In this document: piece after piece, positions 24,083 to 36,129 of the stretch
Layout: every line of letters begins with the position of its first letter
How positions within the stretch are numbered: position 1 is the first letter of the stretch
The notes under the pieces: model-generated
Database searches by the model: none
Told to the model about the DNA's origin: nothing
What the model saw: only the letters and a program-made list of their open reading frames with translations
Assembly: GCA_038049695.1 (NCBI GenBank)
Contig: CP142451.1
Coordinates: 32,410,001-32,474,000, forward strand
DNA from: Cinnamomum chago
Lineage: Eukaryota; Streptophyta; Magnoliopsida; Laurales; Lauraceae
Reading direction: 5' to 3'
Length of the DNA stretch: 64,000 nucleotides
Position numbers and translations under genes: made by a program

Positions 24083-27000
24083 TGTCACGCCCCCGAACCG
24101 AAACCTCGGGGGCGGGAGATGGGATTAAGCATAAATGTATTTTACTTCTCCCAGGATCCGCGTGTGTGAAGACAACACATTCTGAATATTTTGCGGAAGC
24201 ATTTGTGGCGTTGCGACCCGAAGTCCGTGGCCATCGGATTCCGCGTCGCACTCAACCTTTAGCCCATAGCTATTATATCAAGAATCATATCAGACTGGAG
24301 TAACCATCACAATAATTTACAGAGCTGACAGTAACAGGATATTACAATCCCAAATATATTCAAGTTACAATTATCAATGTACATTAATTAAGAATCCCAA
24401 GAAAAAGGCTAATAAAAGCCATACCACAATAAGCTATAAACTACTACCCAAATGTGACGTAGCTCCGATGTCAGACTCAATGTCTACATGACATAGCCGA
24501 CAAAACAACCTGCAAGGCATGGCTCCACAGCCAATAAAACACTCAACTCGGGGCGAAGAAATCTGAACCTGAGTACCAAAAGTAGTGGGTCAGACACGAC
24601 GGCCTGGCAGGTGGATGAAAAGAACACAATATAGCGAATAATAATACCAATGATAAATCATGCTATTTGCTCAAAATGCTGCATATAATTATACGGGTGC
24701 AAAGTCGGGAATCTCGGGGAAAACTTGTATTCATTTCAAGCACGGGTAAAACATGAACATCTAATAAAACATGTATTCATTTACATCATCTATAATCATA
24801 GATATTTGACCATCGGGTATTCGTCTAAAACATGTATAAATATAGTGGTTTGACAAAACAAACGTTTATTTGAAACTCGAGTAAAACACAAGTATATAAC
24901 AAATCAGGTATCCATAACAGTCTAGCAAAACCAATGTCCATTTGAAACATATGTGAAAATACAGATATTTAATAAAACTGGGTGTTCATTTAAAACATAT
25001 CTCAAAGCAGGGATATTTAACAAATCGGATATTCATTTGAAACCGGTATAAACACAGTGATCTGGCAAAACAAGTATCATTTGAAACATATTTCAAAGCA
25101 TGGGTATTTGACAATTCGGGTGTTCATTTAAAACATGTGTAATCACATAAATCTAGTAAAACAATCGATCGTTTGAAACATATGTAAAAGCATGGGTATT
25201 CGCCCAACCGGTATCCATTTAAAACATATACGTGTGCAAAGAACATAACACAATATAATAGTGACTGAATTTACAATAGAGAGCATTAACACTTATCTAA
25301 ATAACAACTTTCATAAAAGCAATGAATCGTTTATCTGAAAACAAGTAAGCAATATAAACCATGTCGGGTGTCCAAGAAATCGGGAACTGGCAAGATGGCA
25401 ATCACAAGAAGCTAAGTCCTCTATCACCGAAGTGACAAGAGCGGGACGTTGGTCTCAGTCACACAAGGTGAGGAGACTCAACGTAAATCATATACAGTAA
25501 TAAATATACGGGAACGGGACCACGGTAGCGAACCGGGTATCGGGACGGGACCACGGCAATAACCGGGTATCGGGATCCAAACTGCAGCTGGCGGGACGGG
25601 AGAGGGATTTCCAAGTCAGTGGATCAGACTGGCAAGGTATCCAAGCTTAGTGATGCCGACTCATAGGATAAAACCAATCGAGACATATCAAGTAATCAAG
25701 TACAGTAAATAAACGGGAAACGGGGGTGCTCAAGGGCACGTAAATAAACGGGTAAACGGGGGTGCTCAAGGGCACGCTGTCATATCATATCGGGCAATAC
25801 ATTTCGGGACAAGTAACTGTTACTAATGTAACTTCAATGCTTTCGGGAAAACAAGTCATGTAATGCAAATCTCGGGACAAGAGGTGAAACAATGAACTAT
25901 GACAATTTCGGGAAAAGTATTAATTTCAAGATCTATTTAAGTGAATAGGGGTCCCGTATGTCGATTATAACAATTACTTGGTACTCCTTGAGTTTGAAGA
26001 CATTCCGGGCTCCTTATGCACTTTTACTACTTTTCAAAACTTCGAATGACATCCTTGTGATATGGTTTCTTTCTCGAATGGCCTCATACAATGCTTAGTG
26101 AATCTCCTTTGATCGACAAAGCTCAACGCTCGAACGAACCGAAGAGTTCGTTCGAACGGGGAGCTTTTCAAAATCTGGGGAATTTCGGTTACCTGGCGGT
26201 TAGCCGCCGCTGGGGCAGGCGGCTAGCCGCTGGCTGACCGCACAGCTGACCGCGGCTGGGCTGCAGAAATGCAGCTTACTGGAAAGCTGACCGCCAAGTG
26301 CGGTTAGCTGGCGGTTAGCCGCTGGCCAACCGTGGAGCTGACTGGGTTTTGAGGAGAAGAAGTGTGCTCTCTGGAAAAGCCACCGTGACATTTCGGCTAG
26401 CTGGCGGTTAGCCGCCAGTCGCCAGGCGGCTAGCCGCAAGGTGACCGCAGGCTGACCGCCAGGTGCGGGAACACCCACTGTAATCAGATTTTCAGCCATT
26501 TCTCCTCCTTAAAACCATTCTCCCCACTTTTACTGAGTCCCTACAAGAAAATTGAGCTAAGAGCTCCTCCAATGCATCCATCTACACTTCTCCATTACTC
26601 CATCATGTGTTCATTCCATCACTTCTTCCATCAATATCAAATCCAATGCAATTAAAGAAAGAAGGAAACAATTTCACAACATTCATAAAGGCTATCACAA
26701 GGATGATAAGTACTCTACCAATATGTTTATAAAACATTGAATGACTTAGCTCACCCCATTCCTCATGAAAACTCCAATGAAAACAAATAACTAAACATCT
26801 CCTTTCTTCTCATTTAAAACCACATAAGGAGGAGAGTTCCAATCATATACCGGGGTTCATTTGAGCCCAAATCTATGGATAAACAAAGTCTATTGATCAC
26901 ATTTCCTTGACCAAAGATGTTTTAGCAAAACCCTTTAAATGAGTATCAATTTCAATCAATGTAACTCATGAACATAACCATGACTAGCCAAACCGACCTC

Positions 27001-28187
27001 ATTCCTTATAAAACCATATGAACAAACTTGGTCAATTGAAATGCAGAATTTCCAAGAGATTTAATCAATAGAGCGAGACCCATAATATGCATTTTCGAAA
27101 TCAATAGAACTATAGCAAGAAGCATATGGGAAACATATGTCAAATTACCAAGAATAAGTAATAAATTTAGGAATTCTCATAAAACTTTGATGACATTAAA
27201 ACCATCCATTCATCCACTTGCCTTGGGTTCCAAGCTAGCAAATCAAGCTTTTAATCACCTCTCAAGCTCAAGATCAACAATCTCTACAAAAACCCCCAAA
27301 ACAAACCCTAAAATGGGTTAAACAATGAAAGACAATGAATGGGCTCAAATCAAACTAAGAAATAGAGCCTAAGGGAAAGCCATAGCACATACAAGGAAAA
27401 TGGGAAGGATTCTTTACCTCTAAGGCCATGAATGAACAAGAAGAAGCTTGCAATAGGGGCTGCCCACCTTGGTTTCCCACAAAAATGGTGTCAAACAAGA
27501 GAGGAGATGAAGGAGACGAAGTTGCCGGAGTTCCCTCGTCGGATTGGTGGCTCGGAGGCTCCATTAGAGCAAGAGAAATGGAAGAAATGGAGAAGAGGGC
27601 TGCTGGCACTGTAGCTGGGAAGTTTCAGTCGATGGAATGGAGAAATGAGGGAGAAAGGGAGTGGAGAGACCTCTTATAACATGGGTGGGTGTGGGTCCTA
27701 CTTCACTTAACACTTGCCAAGGGTAAAACATCTCTTTGTGGGCCTCGAATGGATTCGACGAAGAAGGAAGAAATGATCGTCGAAATATCTAGTTTCCAAA
27801 AAGTATAACTTTGGCATGGTTCTGGGATCTCGAAATTTGGGTCCAGATTTGGTGTGAAAAGACTGTTTTGCCCTCAAGGCCAAGAAATCGGTTTTCGGGT
27901 TCTCAAATGGATATGGGATCAACATGAAAGTTGTAGGATTCCTCAAGATGAATGCAACGGGTCAAAAGCACAATTCAAAACAAATCGGGAAAATCCCACA
28001 AGTAAAAGCAAAGCCGAAAAGGGAACCCCCAAAGGGCCTCACAAGCTACCAAAGCACTCAAAAGCCCAAAACTAGAAGAAAACTCATTCTAGCTCACAAA
28101 CTCAACCCAAAACTACTAATCCCACTAAAAGAACTAATCCTCAAGAAAACAACACTAATCCAAGAGATCAGGGGTCGGGTTCTCACA
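24083..28187 (-). repeat. Array LTR 3
   Basis: 4105 bp. Marker bases: c at 25703, a at 26670; same alleles as LTR 1. Confidence 0.95.
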
Positions 28188-30031
28188 TCCTCCCCCCCTT
28201 AGAACATTTGGTCCTCCAAATGGACTATACAAATTCAAAAACAAGTGGGGACATCAATCCCACACTGCGAAAACAAAACCTCAGACAACTGCTCCAAATT
28301 GGCCCTCTCGGAAGCACTGGACTCGCTGGATCATCCTCGCTGTAGAACTCTTCGGTCAACTATCAACAGTTGTCAGACATTCTACCACTGGCTCAAATCT
28401 GTTACTGCTCTACCAATCTGACTGCTCAAGGAATTTGTCATCTCTGACTCCTTCTAAGTTCCACCAAGTCTCTCGCTTCTAGCCACTCTGGTGCCGAAAA
28501 TTCTTGGAACAATTCTGTCGACTTCATCACAACTGTCGAAGCTAGGGTCTCATGTCAATTGCACCATCTTCAAGGAGAACTCTTGCTAACTCTAACTCTT
28601 GCTGCTCGGTGCTTATGGTCCATTGCACAGCAATCAGTCTCTGACACAATCATGCTTGTCCTTTCACCATTCTTCAACATTTGAAGCTCTAACTGTTTCT
28701 GTTCGTTGCTCTTGATCCACTGCACAATAGTCGGTCTCTGTCGGTCTTGGACATGTCTTTACCTTGAAATATTGCCTTATCCTTCTATTTGTCCTGACTT
28801 CGGAAAATTGGTGACGCTGAGTATTACCAGGTGTCCCTTACTTTAGGCAATGTCGTCCAGTCTTCTGTACTCTTCTGTCATCTCTGTCGAAGTTGTCGAA
28901 CTTATGTCTCCTGCCACTGCACAATCTTCGAGGTGAATGACTTGGAAATCTGTCACTCCTTCATATACCAAGTTGATCCAATCAAATGTTTGAACGGTCC
29001 TCTGAACACTTCACTCATCTATATCTGCTCGTTGAAAACACAATGTTCACAGCTCTGTAGGTTTCCAACTCTGACTAGACCCGTCAACACTTTAACTGCC
29101 ATGCTACTCCACTTGTCCAAACTTCGTGAGGTGTGCTTCTGTCAAATTCATTCTTCTCTGAATCCTTTCAACTGTCACTGTCCATAGGTGATGATTCTCC
29201 TGCTTGTATCTGTACTCTGCCCAAACCGATGTTCTACAAGTCAGTAAAGTCCACTAAATCTTCTCATCATGTGATCAAGTAATAATCAATTCCACATGCA
29301 ACTCTCTCTACACTGCTGCTGAAAGCTAATTTCCTATGCTTTTAATCATCCACTGATACATCCTGCTGAGTTGACTCACTATCAAAACTGCAACTGTTAA
29401 ACCTCATCCATCAATTCTCCGTCACAAGCTCATCAATGCTCGAGAAATTTCTAACTTTTCACATCTTTTGAAGCTGCACCACTGAAAGTCACCTCAAATC
29501 TCATAAAGTCCACAACTTATCTGGCCTATGGAGTCTTCTGACTTAGGAAATTAATCCAAGTTTATCCAAAAATCCAAACTTACTTGCCTGACGAATCCTC
29601 TGACGGTACACGATCAACTGTAATTGGGTCTCCATATGCTGCTCACATTCCTTGCTGACGAACAATTGGTCACAAATTCCTTCTAAAGCTCCATCTGTGA
29701 CATCCAAAAGCTGAAAATTCTGACAAGTCCTTCGAGAAACACATGCTAAGTCCACAAAACTCTGACTCTCTGGCGCGAAAACAAGGCAAAGAAACTAAAT
29801 GTGGGTGCGGAGACACTAAATTCTCCCCCACTAGAAAGGAATTTGGTCCCCCAAATTCACAAACAACAAGGACAAGAAAAAGGAGACAAAAATAGTCTCC
29901 CCCACTAGAAAAAAAAACAGGCACAAACTCACAAAACAACAACTAAAGAAAAGAAAACGAGTCCTCACCACACGTCTTAAGGTTCCTAGAGTGTTTTATT
30001 TCCTAGAAACCTGCCCGCTCTGATACCAGTC
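28188..30031 (-). other. Array internal region 3 (non-coding)
   Basis: 1844 bp. It carries tgtgaca, as region 2 does, and the 9-base A run, as region 1 does. PBS, polypurine tract and pol-tail remnant are retained. Confidence 0.85.
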
Positions 30032-33000
30032 TGTCACGCCCCCGAACCGAAACCTCGGGGGCGGGAGATGGGATTAAGCATAAATGTATTTTACTTCTCC
30101 CAGGATCCGCGTGTGTGAAGACAACACATTCTGAATATTTTGCGGAAGCATTTGTGGCGTTGCGACCCGAAGTCCGTGGCCATCGGATTCCGCGTCGCAC
30201 TCAACCTTTAGCCCATAGCTATTATATCAAGAATCATATCAGACTGGAGTAACCATCACAATAATTTACAGAGCTGACAGTAACAGGATATTACAATCCC
30301 AAATATATTCAAGTTACAATTATCAATGTACATTAATTAAGAATCCCAAGAAAAAGGCTAATAAAAGCCATACCACAATAAGCTATAAACTACTACCCAA
30401 ATGTGACGTAGCTCCGATGTCAGACTCAATGTCTACATGACATAGCCGACAAAACAACCTGCAAGGCATGGCTCCACAGCCAATAAAACACTCAACTCGG
30501 GGCGAAGAAATCTGAACCTGAGTACCAAAAGTAGTGGGTCAGACACGACGGCCTGGCAGGTGGATGAAAAGAACACAATATAGCGAATAATAATACCAAT
30601 GATAAATCATGCTATTTGCTCAAAATGCTGCATATAATTATACGGGTGCAAAGTCGGGAATCTCGGGGAAAACTTGTATTCATTTCAAGCACGGGTAAAA
30701 CATGAACATCTAATAAAACATGTATTCATTTACATCATCTATAATCATAGATATTTGACCATCGGGTATTCGTCTAAAACATGTATAAATATAGTGGTTT
30801 GACAAAACAAACGTTTATTTGAAACTCGAGTAAAACACAAGTATATAACAAATCAGGTATCCATAACAGTCTAGCAAAACCAATGTCCATTTGAAACATA
30901 TGTGAAAATACAGATATTTAATAAAACTGGGTGTTCATTTAAAACATATCTCAAAGCAGGGATATTTAACAAATCGGATATTCATTTGAAACCGGTATAA
31001 ACACAGTGATCTGGCAAAACAAGTATCATTTGAAACATATTTCAAAGCATGGGTATTTGACAATTCGGGTGTTCATTTAAAACATGTGTAATCACATAAA
31101 TCTAGTAAAACAATCGATCGTTTGAAACATATGTAAAAGCATGGGTATTCGCCCAACCGGTATCCATTTAAAACATATACGTGTGCAAAGAACATAACAC
31201 AATATAATAGTGACTGAATTTACAATAGAGAGCATTAACACTTATCTAAATAACAACTTTCATAAAAGCAATGAATCGTTTATCTGAAAACAAGTAAGCA
31301 ATATAAACCATGTCGGGTGTCCAAGAAATCGGGAACTGGCAAGATGGCAATCACAAGAAGCTAAGTCCTCTATCACCGAAGTGACAAGAGCGGGACGTTG
31401 GTCTCAGTCACACAAGGTGAGGAGACTCAACGTAAATCATATACAGTAATAAATATACGGGAACGGGACCACGGTAGCGAACCGGGTATCGGGACGGGAC
31501 CACGGCAATAACCGGGTATCGGGATCCAAACTGCAGCTGGCGGGACGGGAGAGGGATTTCCAAGTCAGTGGATCAGACTGGCAAGGTATCCAAGCTTAGT
31601 GATGCCGACTCATAGGATAAAACCAATCGAGACATATCAAGTAATCAAGTACAGTAAATAAACGGGAAACGGGGGTGCTCAAGGGCACGTAAATAAACGG
31701 GTAAACGGGGGTGCTCAAGGGCACGCTGTCATATCATATCGGGCAATACATTTCGGGACAAGTAACTGTTACTAATGTAACTTCAATGCTTTCGGGAAAA
31801 CAAGTCATGTAATGCAAATCTCGGGACAAGAGGTGAAACAATGAACTATGACAATTTCGGGAAAAGTATTAATTTCAAGATCTATTTAAGTGAATAGGGG
31901 TCCCGTATGTCGATTATAACAATTACTTGGTACTCCTTGAGTTTGAAGACATTCCGGGCTCCTTATGCACTTTTACTACTTTTCAAAACTTCGAATGACA
32001 TCCTTGTGATATGGTTTCTTTCTCGAATGGCCTCATACAATGCTTAGTGAATCTCCTTTGATCGACAAAGCTCAACGCTCGAACGAACCGAAGAGTTCGT
32101 TCGAACGGGGAGCTTTTCAAAATCTGGGGAATTTCGGTTACCTGGCGGTTAGCCGCCGCTGGGGCAGGCGGCTAGCCGCTGGCTGACCGCACAGCTGACC
32201 GCGGCTGGGCTGCAGAAATGCAGCTTACTGGAAAGCTGACCGCCAAGTGCGGTTAGCTGGCGGTTAGCCGCTGGCCAACCGTGGAGCTGACTGGGTTTTG
32301 AGGAGAAGAAGTGTGCTCTCTGGAAAAGCCACCGTGACATTTCGGCTAGCTGGCGGTTAGCCGCCAGTCGCCAGGCGGCTAGCCGCAAGGTGACCGCAGG
32401 CTGACCGCCAGGTGCGGGAACACCCACTGTAATCAGATTTTCAGCCATTTCTCCTCCTTAAAACCATTCTCCCCACTTTTACTGAGTCCCTACAAGAAAA
32501 TTGAGCTAAGAGCTCCTCCAATGCATCCATCTACACTTCTCCATTACTCCATCATGTGTTCATTCCATCACTTCTTCCATCAATATCAAATCCAATGCAA
32601 TTAAAGAAAGAAGGAAACCATTTCACAACATTCATAAAGGCTATCACAAGGATGATAAGTACTCTACCAATATGTTTATAAAACATTGAATGACTTAGCT
32701 CACCCCATTCCTCATGAAAACTCCAATGAAAACAAATAACTAAACATCTCCTTTCTTCTCATTTAAAACCACATAAGGAGGAGAGTTCCAATCATATACC
32801 GGGGTTCATTTGAGCCCAAATCTATGGATAAACAAAGTCTATTGATCACATTTCCTTGACCAAAGATGTTTTAGCAAAACCCTTTAAATGAGTATCAATT
32901 TCAATCAATGTAACTCATGAACATAACCATGACTAGCCAAACCGACCTCATTCCTTATAAAACCATATGAACAAACTTGGTCAATTGAAATGCAGAATTT

Positions 33001-34136
33001 CCAAGAGATTTAATCAATAGAGCGAGACCCATAATATGCATTTTCGAAATCAATAGAACTATAGCAAGAAGCATATGGGAAACATATGTCAAATTACCAA
33101 GAATAAGTAATAAATTTAGGAATTCTCATAAAACTTTGATGACATTAAAACCATCCATTCATCCACTTGCCTTGGGTTCCAAGCTAGCAAATCAAGCTTT
33201 TAATCACCTCTCAAGCTCAAGATCAACAATCTCTACAAAAACCCCCAAAACAAACCCTAAAATGGGTTAAACAATGAAAGACAATGAATGGGCTCAAATC
33301 AAACTAAGAAATAGAGCCTAAGGGAAAGCCATAGCACATACAAGGAAAATGGGAAGGATTCTTTACCTCTAAGGCCATGAATGAACAAGAAGAAGCTTGC
33401 AATAGGGGCTGCCCACCTTGGTTTCCCACAAAAATGGTGTCAAACAAGAGAGGAGATGAAGGAGACGAAGTTGCCGGAGTTCCCTCGTCGGATTGGTGGC
33501 TCGGAGGCTCCATTAGAGCAAGAGAAATGGAAGAAATGGAGAAGAGGGCTGCTGGCACTGTAGCTGGGAAGTTTCAGTCGATGGAATGGAGAAATGAGGG
33601 AGAAAGGGAGTGGAGAGACCTCTTATAACATGGGTGGGTGTGGGTCCTACTTCACTTAACACTTGCCAAGGGTAAAACATCTCTTTGTGGGCCTCGAATG
33701 GATTCGACGAAGAAGGAAGAAATGATCGTCGAAATATCTAGTTTCCAAAAAGTATAACTTTGGCATGGTTCTGGGATCTCGAAATTTGGGTCCAGATTTG
33801 GTGTGAAAAGACTGTTTTGCCCTCAAGGCCAAGAAATCGGTTTTCGGGTTCTCAAATGGATATGGGATCAACATGAAAGTTGTAGGATTCCTCAAGATGA
33901 ATGCAACGGGTCAAAAGCACAATTCAAAACAAATCGGGAAAATCCCACAAGTAAAAGCAAAGCCGAAAAGGGAACCCCCAAAGGGCCCCACAAGCTACCA
34001 AAGCACTCAAAAGCCCAAAACTAGAAGAAAACTCATTCTAGCTCACAAACTCAACCCAAAACTACTAATCCCACTAAAAGAACTAATCCTCAAGAAAACA
34101 ACACTAATCCAAGAGATCAGGGGTCGGGTTCTCACA
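30032..34136 (-). repeat. Array LTR 4
   Basis: 4105 bp. Marker bases: c at 31652, c at 32619 (as LTR 2) and a private c at 33988. Followed directly by the target duplication cactc. Confidence 0.95.
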
Positions 34137-34141
34137 CACTC

Positions 34142-34339
34142 GGATTTCGAGGTGTGACATAATGAGATTATAGTCTGCTAGAGAAAGCCTGCAAGAAAAA
34201 AGAGGCAGTCAGGCAGTCCAAGATATCTCATAGGAAAAGTGCCCAAAGGAATGCCAAGAGTGCTTAATATCTCCTTCTGAAGCCCAAATGTGTATTAGTC
34301 AGATAAATTCGGTTTAGAATAATTGACATCTAACTTTAA
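34142..34339. other. Spacer; possible end of an older LTR
   Basis: Begins with cggatttcgaggtgtgaca (ends 34159), the look of a gypsy LTR 3' end. No gene. Confidence 0.3.
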
Positions 34340-34871
34340 GGGCACGTTTGTGTACACACCCTTTCCGTGGAAAGAGGAAATTGCCACGTCAGCATTTTCC
34401 ATAGAAATGAAAACCTCGGAAAAGGATTTCCGTAGAATTTAGAAATCCATGTTTGGTGCAAAAAGAGTTTCCTCATTGAATTGATGCAGATGTTGTTTGG
34501 TGCGGCTGTGGATTCCTTATAGAAAATCAAAATTTCTTATTTGGTGATATAATTTTTTAAATAAAATAACACAACATGTATATTATTTATTTAACATTAA
34601 ATAATAATTTATATAAAGAAATAAAAAATGAAAGAGTTATAGGGTTTTTGGGTTGAAATGGACAAAAGTAAGGAAAAGATGGAGAAGTTTTCCGAGGAAA
34701 ACCATTTCCCATACCCCCCCATAGGAAACCCATTTCCACAATTATCAAGGAAAATGTTGACGAGGCAGGAAAACATTTCCGCGGAATTGTTCCGCACCAA
34801 ACGCCGGAAAAATGGGTTTTCCGCGGAAAACCGTGAACTTTTCCGCGGAAAAGTGTTACACAAACATGCCC
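34340..34871. mobile_element. Harbinger/Tourist-like MITE
   Basis: Terminal inverted repeats GGGCACGTTTGTGTA and its partner (tacacaaacatgccc, allowing one change and a one-base offset) are flanked on both sides by TAA (34337-34339 and 34872-34874). TAA is the target duplication of PIF/Harbinger elements. The interior is rich in ttccgcggaa palindromes. No transposase. Confidence 0.65.
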
Positions 34872-35039
34872 TAAGAGTTTGGAGAAGTCCTTTCAAGATG
34901 TTTAGGCGCCGAAAATAAATTAGGTTAGCTTCATAGAAAATAATAGATTAATCAGCATTAGGAAGATAAGAAATACTTACTACCTTCTCTTACTTTTCTC
35001 AACCATGGCCAATCTTGTCTATTGCCACAGCCGGTTTTA
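34872..35039. other. Short unassigned spacer
   Basis: AT-rich sequence between the MITE and LINE reverse-transcriptase homology; probably decayed LINE or host DNA. Confidence 0.3.
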
Positions 35040-35224
35040 AAGAAACCTTGGGACTCCCAAACTTCCCTTTAATAAGAATGTTAAAATAGGGCTCTTTATT
35101 ACATCGCATAATTAGGTGAATCCAATGATTGGAGAACATAAGAGCAAAGAGGGAGCCTTCAATGAAATCCCAGAAAATGGTGTCAAAGGCTTTGCGAAGA
35201 TTTGCTTCCAGGCAAATGCGAGGA
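35040..35224 (-). pseudogene. Minus-strand LINE A, RT fragment (palm)
   Basis: The minus strand reads CLEANLRKAFDTIFWDF and later YFNILIKG, matching the D-L-x-K-A-F/Y-D catalytic block and following segment of plant L1 reverse transcriptase. Across the insertion point at 35224/44360 it continues in frame from the fragment at 44360-44596. The two are therefore halves of one old LINE. Similarity fades left of about 35040. Confidence 0.8.
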
Positions 35225-35272
35225 GTGTTAGCGATTCCTGTATGTATAGATGGCATATTGAGGAACTACAAG

Positions 35273-35275
35273 GGT
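35273..35275. repeat. CACTA target duplication, left copy
   Basis: ggt, repeated at 43933-43935. Removing the CACTA and one ggt restores a continuous LINE RNase H reading frame, which independently proves the boundaries. Confidence 0.9.
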
Positions 35276-35289
35276 CACTACAAGAAAAC

Positions 35290-35790
35290 AGCCTATCAGC
35301 GACCGCATCTGGTCGCTAAAACTTATCAGCGACCGCATCCGGTCGCTACTATTAGTCGCAGTTTATCTAGTCGCTAGGTGGACTCCGGCGACCGACATCA
35401 GCGACCGATTATCAGCGACCGACAATAGCAACCGCATTGGTCGCTGAAAAGTAACAACGACGGATATCCGCGACCTAATTCGGTCGCTAATAGTTCAAAT
35501 GAATATTAAAAAAAATTACTTTTCGGTCGCAAAAACTCTTTTAGCGACCGCAATCGGTCGCTGATAATTAAAAATTAATTAATTTAAAAAAATTAAAAAA
35601 TTTCGTTTGCGGTCGCAGAAAGTTTTTAGCGACCGCATTCGGTCGCTGATAGTACGGTCACAGACACATATTAACGACCCCATTCGGTCGCTGATAATTA
35701 AAAATTAATTAATTAAGAAAAATGAAAAAAATTTCCTTTTCGGTCGCTAAAAGGTTTCTGCAACCGAATGCGGTCGCTGATAGTGTAGAA
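35290..35790. repeat. CACTA left subterminal repeats
   Basis: Many copies of AGCGACCG and its complement CGGTCGCT, often paired as cagcgaccgcattcggtcgc (short palindromes). They alternate with aattaaaaattaatt spacers. In En/Spm such subterminal motifs bind the TnpA protein; binding here is inferred. Confidence 0.9.
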
Positions 35791-36129
35791 ATAAAAAAAA
35801 ATTTCCTGTTTTCTGCATTTCCCAAAAAATTGTACCTGCACCTGCTTTATATCCCAACACACAGTAGTTGAAATGGTTTAAATTATAGAAATGAAACATC
35901 AAATGGTTCAAATTTTCTAGAATTGAAACCGATTTACATAACTCAAATGTACGATTATCAAATTGTTCCAAATTTTCTAAACTTGAAATTGATATACATA
36001 ACTCAAATGTACAACATACCATATTTGAAAATCTATACATATTCACTTCTTACAACCTCATCTAAACAACATTCATCCATTTCATTTCTTAACAAAAAAA
36101 GAAAATCTATACATATTCACTTCCTCCTC
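35791..36129. other. CACTA interior, AT-rich, with a ~60-bp direct repeat
   Basis: Two imperfect copies of caaatggttcaaattttct...cataactcaaatgtac (about 35902-35953 and 35958-36012). A second repeat, aaaatctatacatattcactt, occurs near 36027 and 36101. No gene. Confidence 0.6.

Larger units (their letters stand above)
12186..34136 (-). mobile_element. Tandem array of a non-autonomous gypsy element (4 LTRs, 3 internal regions)
   Basis: Seen: LTRs at 12186-16290, 18135-22239, 24083-28187 and 30032-34136, each 4105 bp. They are separated by internal regions of 1844, 1843 and 1844 bp. The units are almost identical. The five bases cactc lie at 12181-12185 and again at 34137-34141, so one integration event bounds the whole array and no duplication lies between units. 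Orientation is minus: the PBS reads TGGTATCAGAGC on the minus strand next to the LTR end GTGACA, and the polypurine tract AAGGGGGGGAGGA abuts the LTR start TGTGAGAACC. No gag or pol domain is present, so the element is non-autonomous (large LTRs with a short non-coding core, LARD-like). Confidence 0.93.

Noticed and set aside
14303..33628. ORFs of 60-118 codons recurring at identical spacing in the array
   Set aside because: They recur because the units are near-identical copies. None has a domain, opposite strands overlap freely, and the element's real coding strand shows only a pol-tail remnant.
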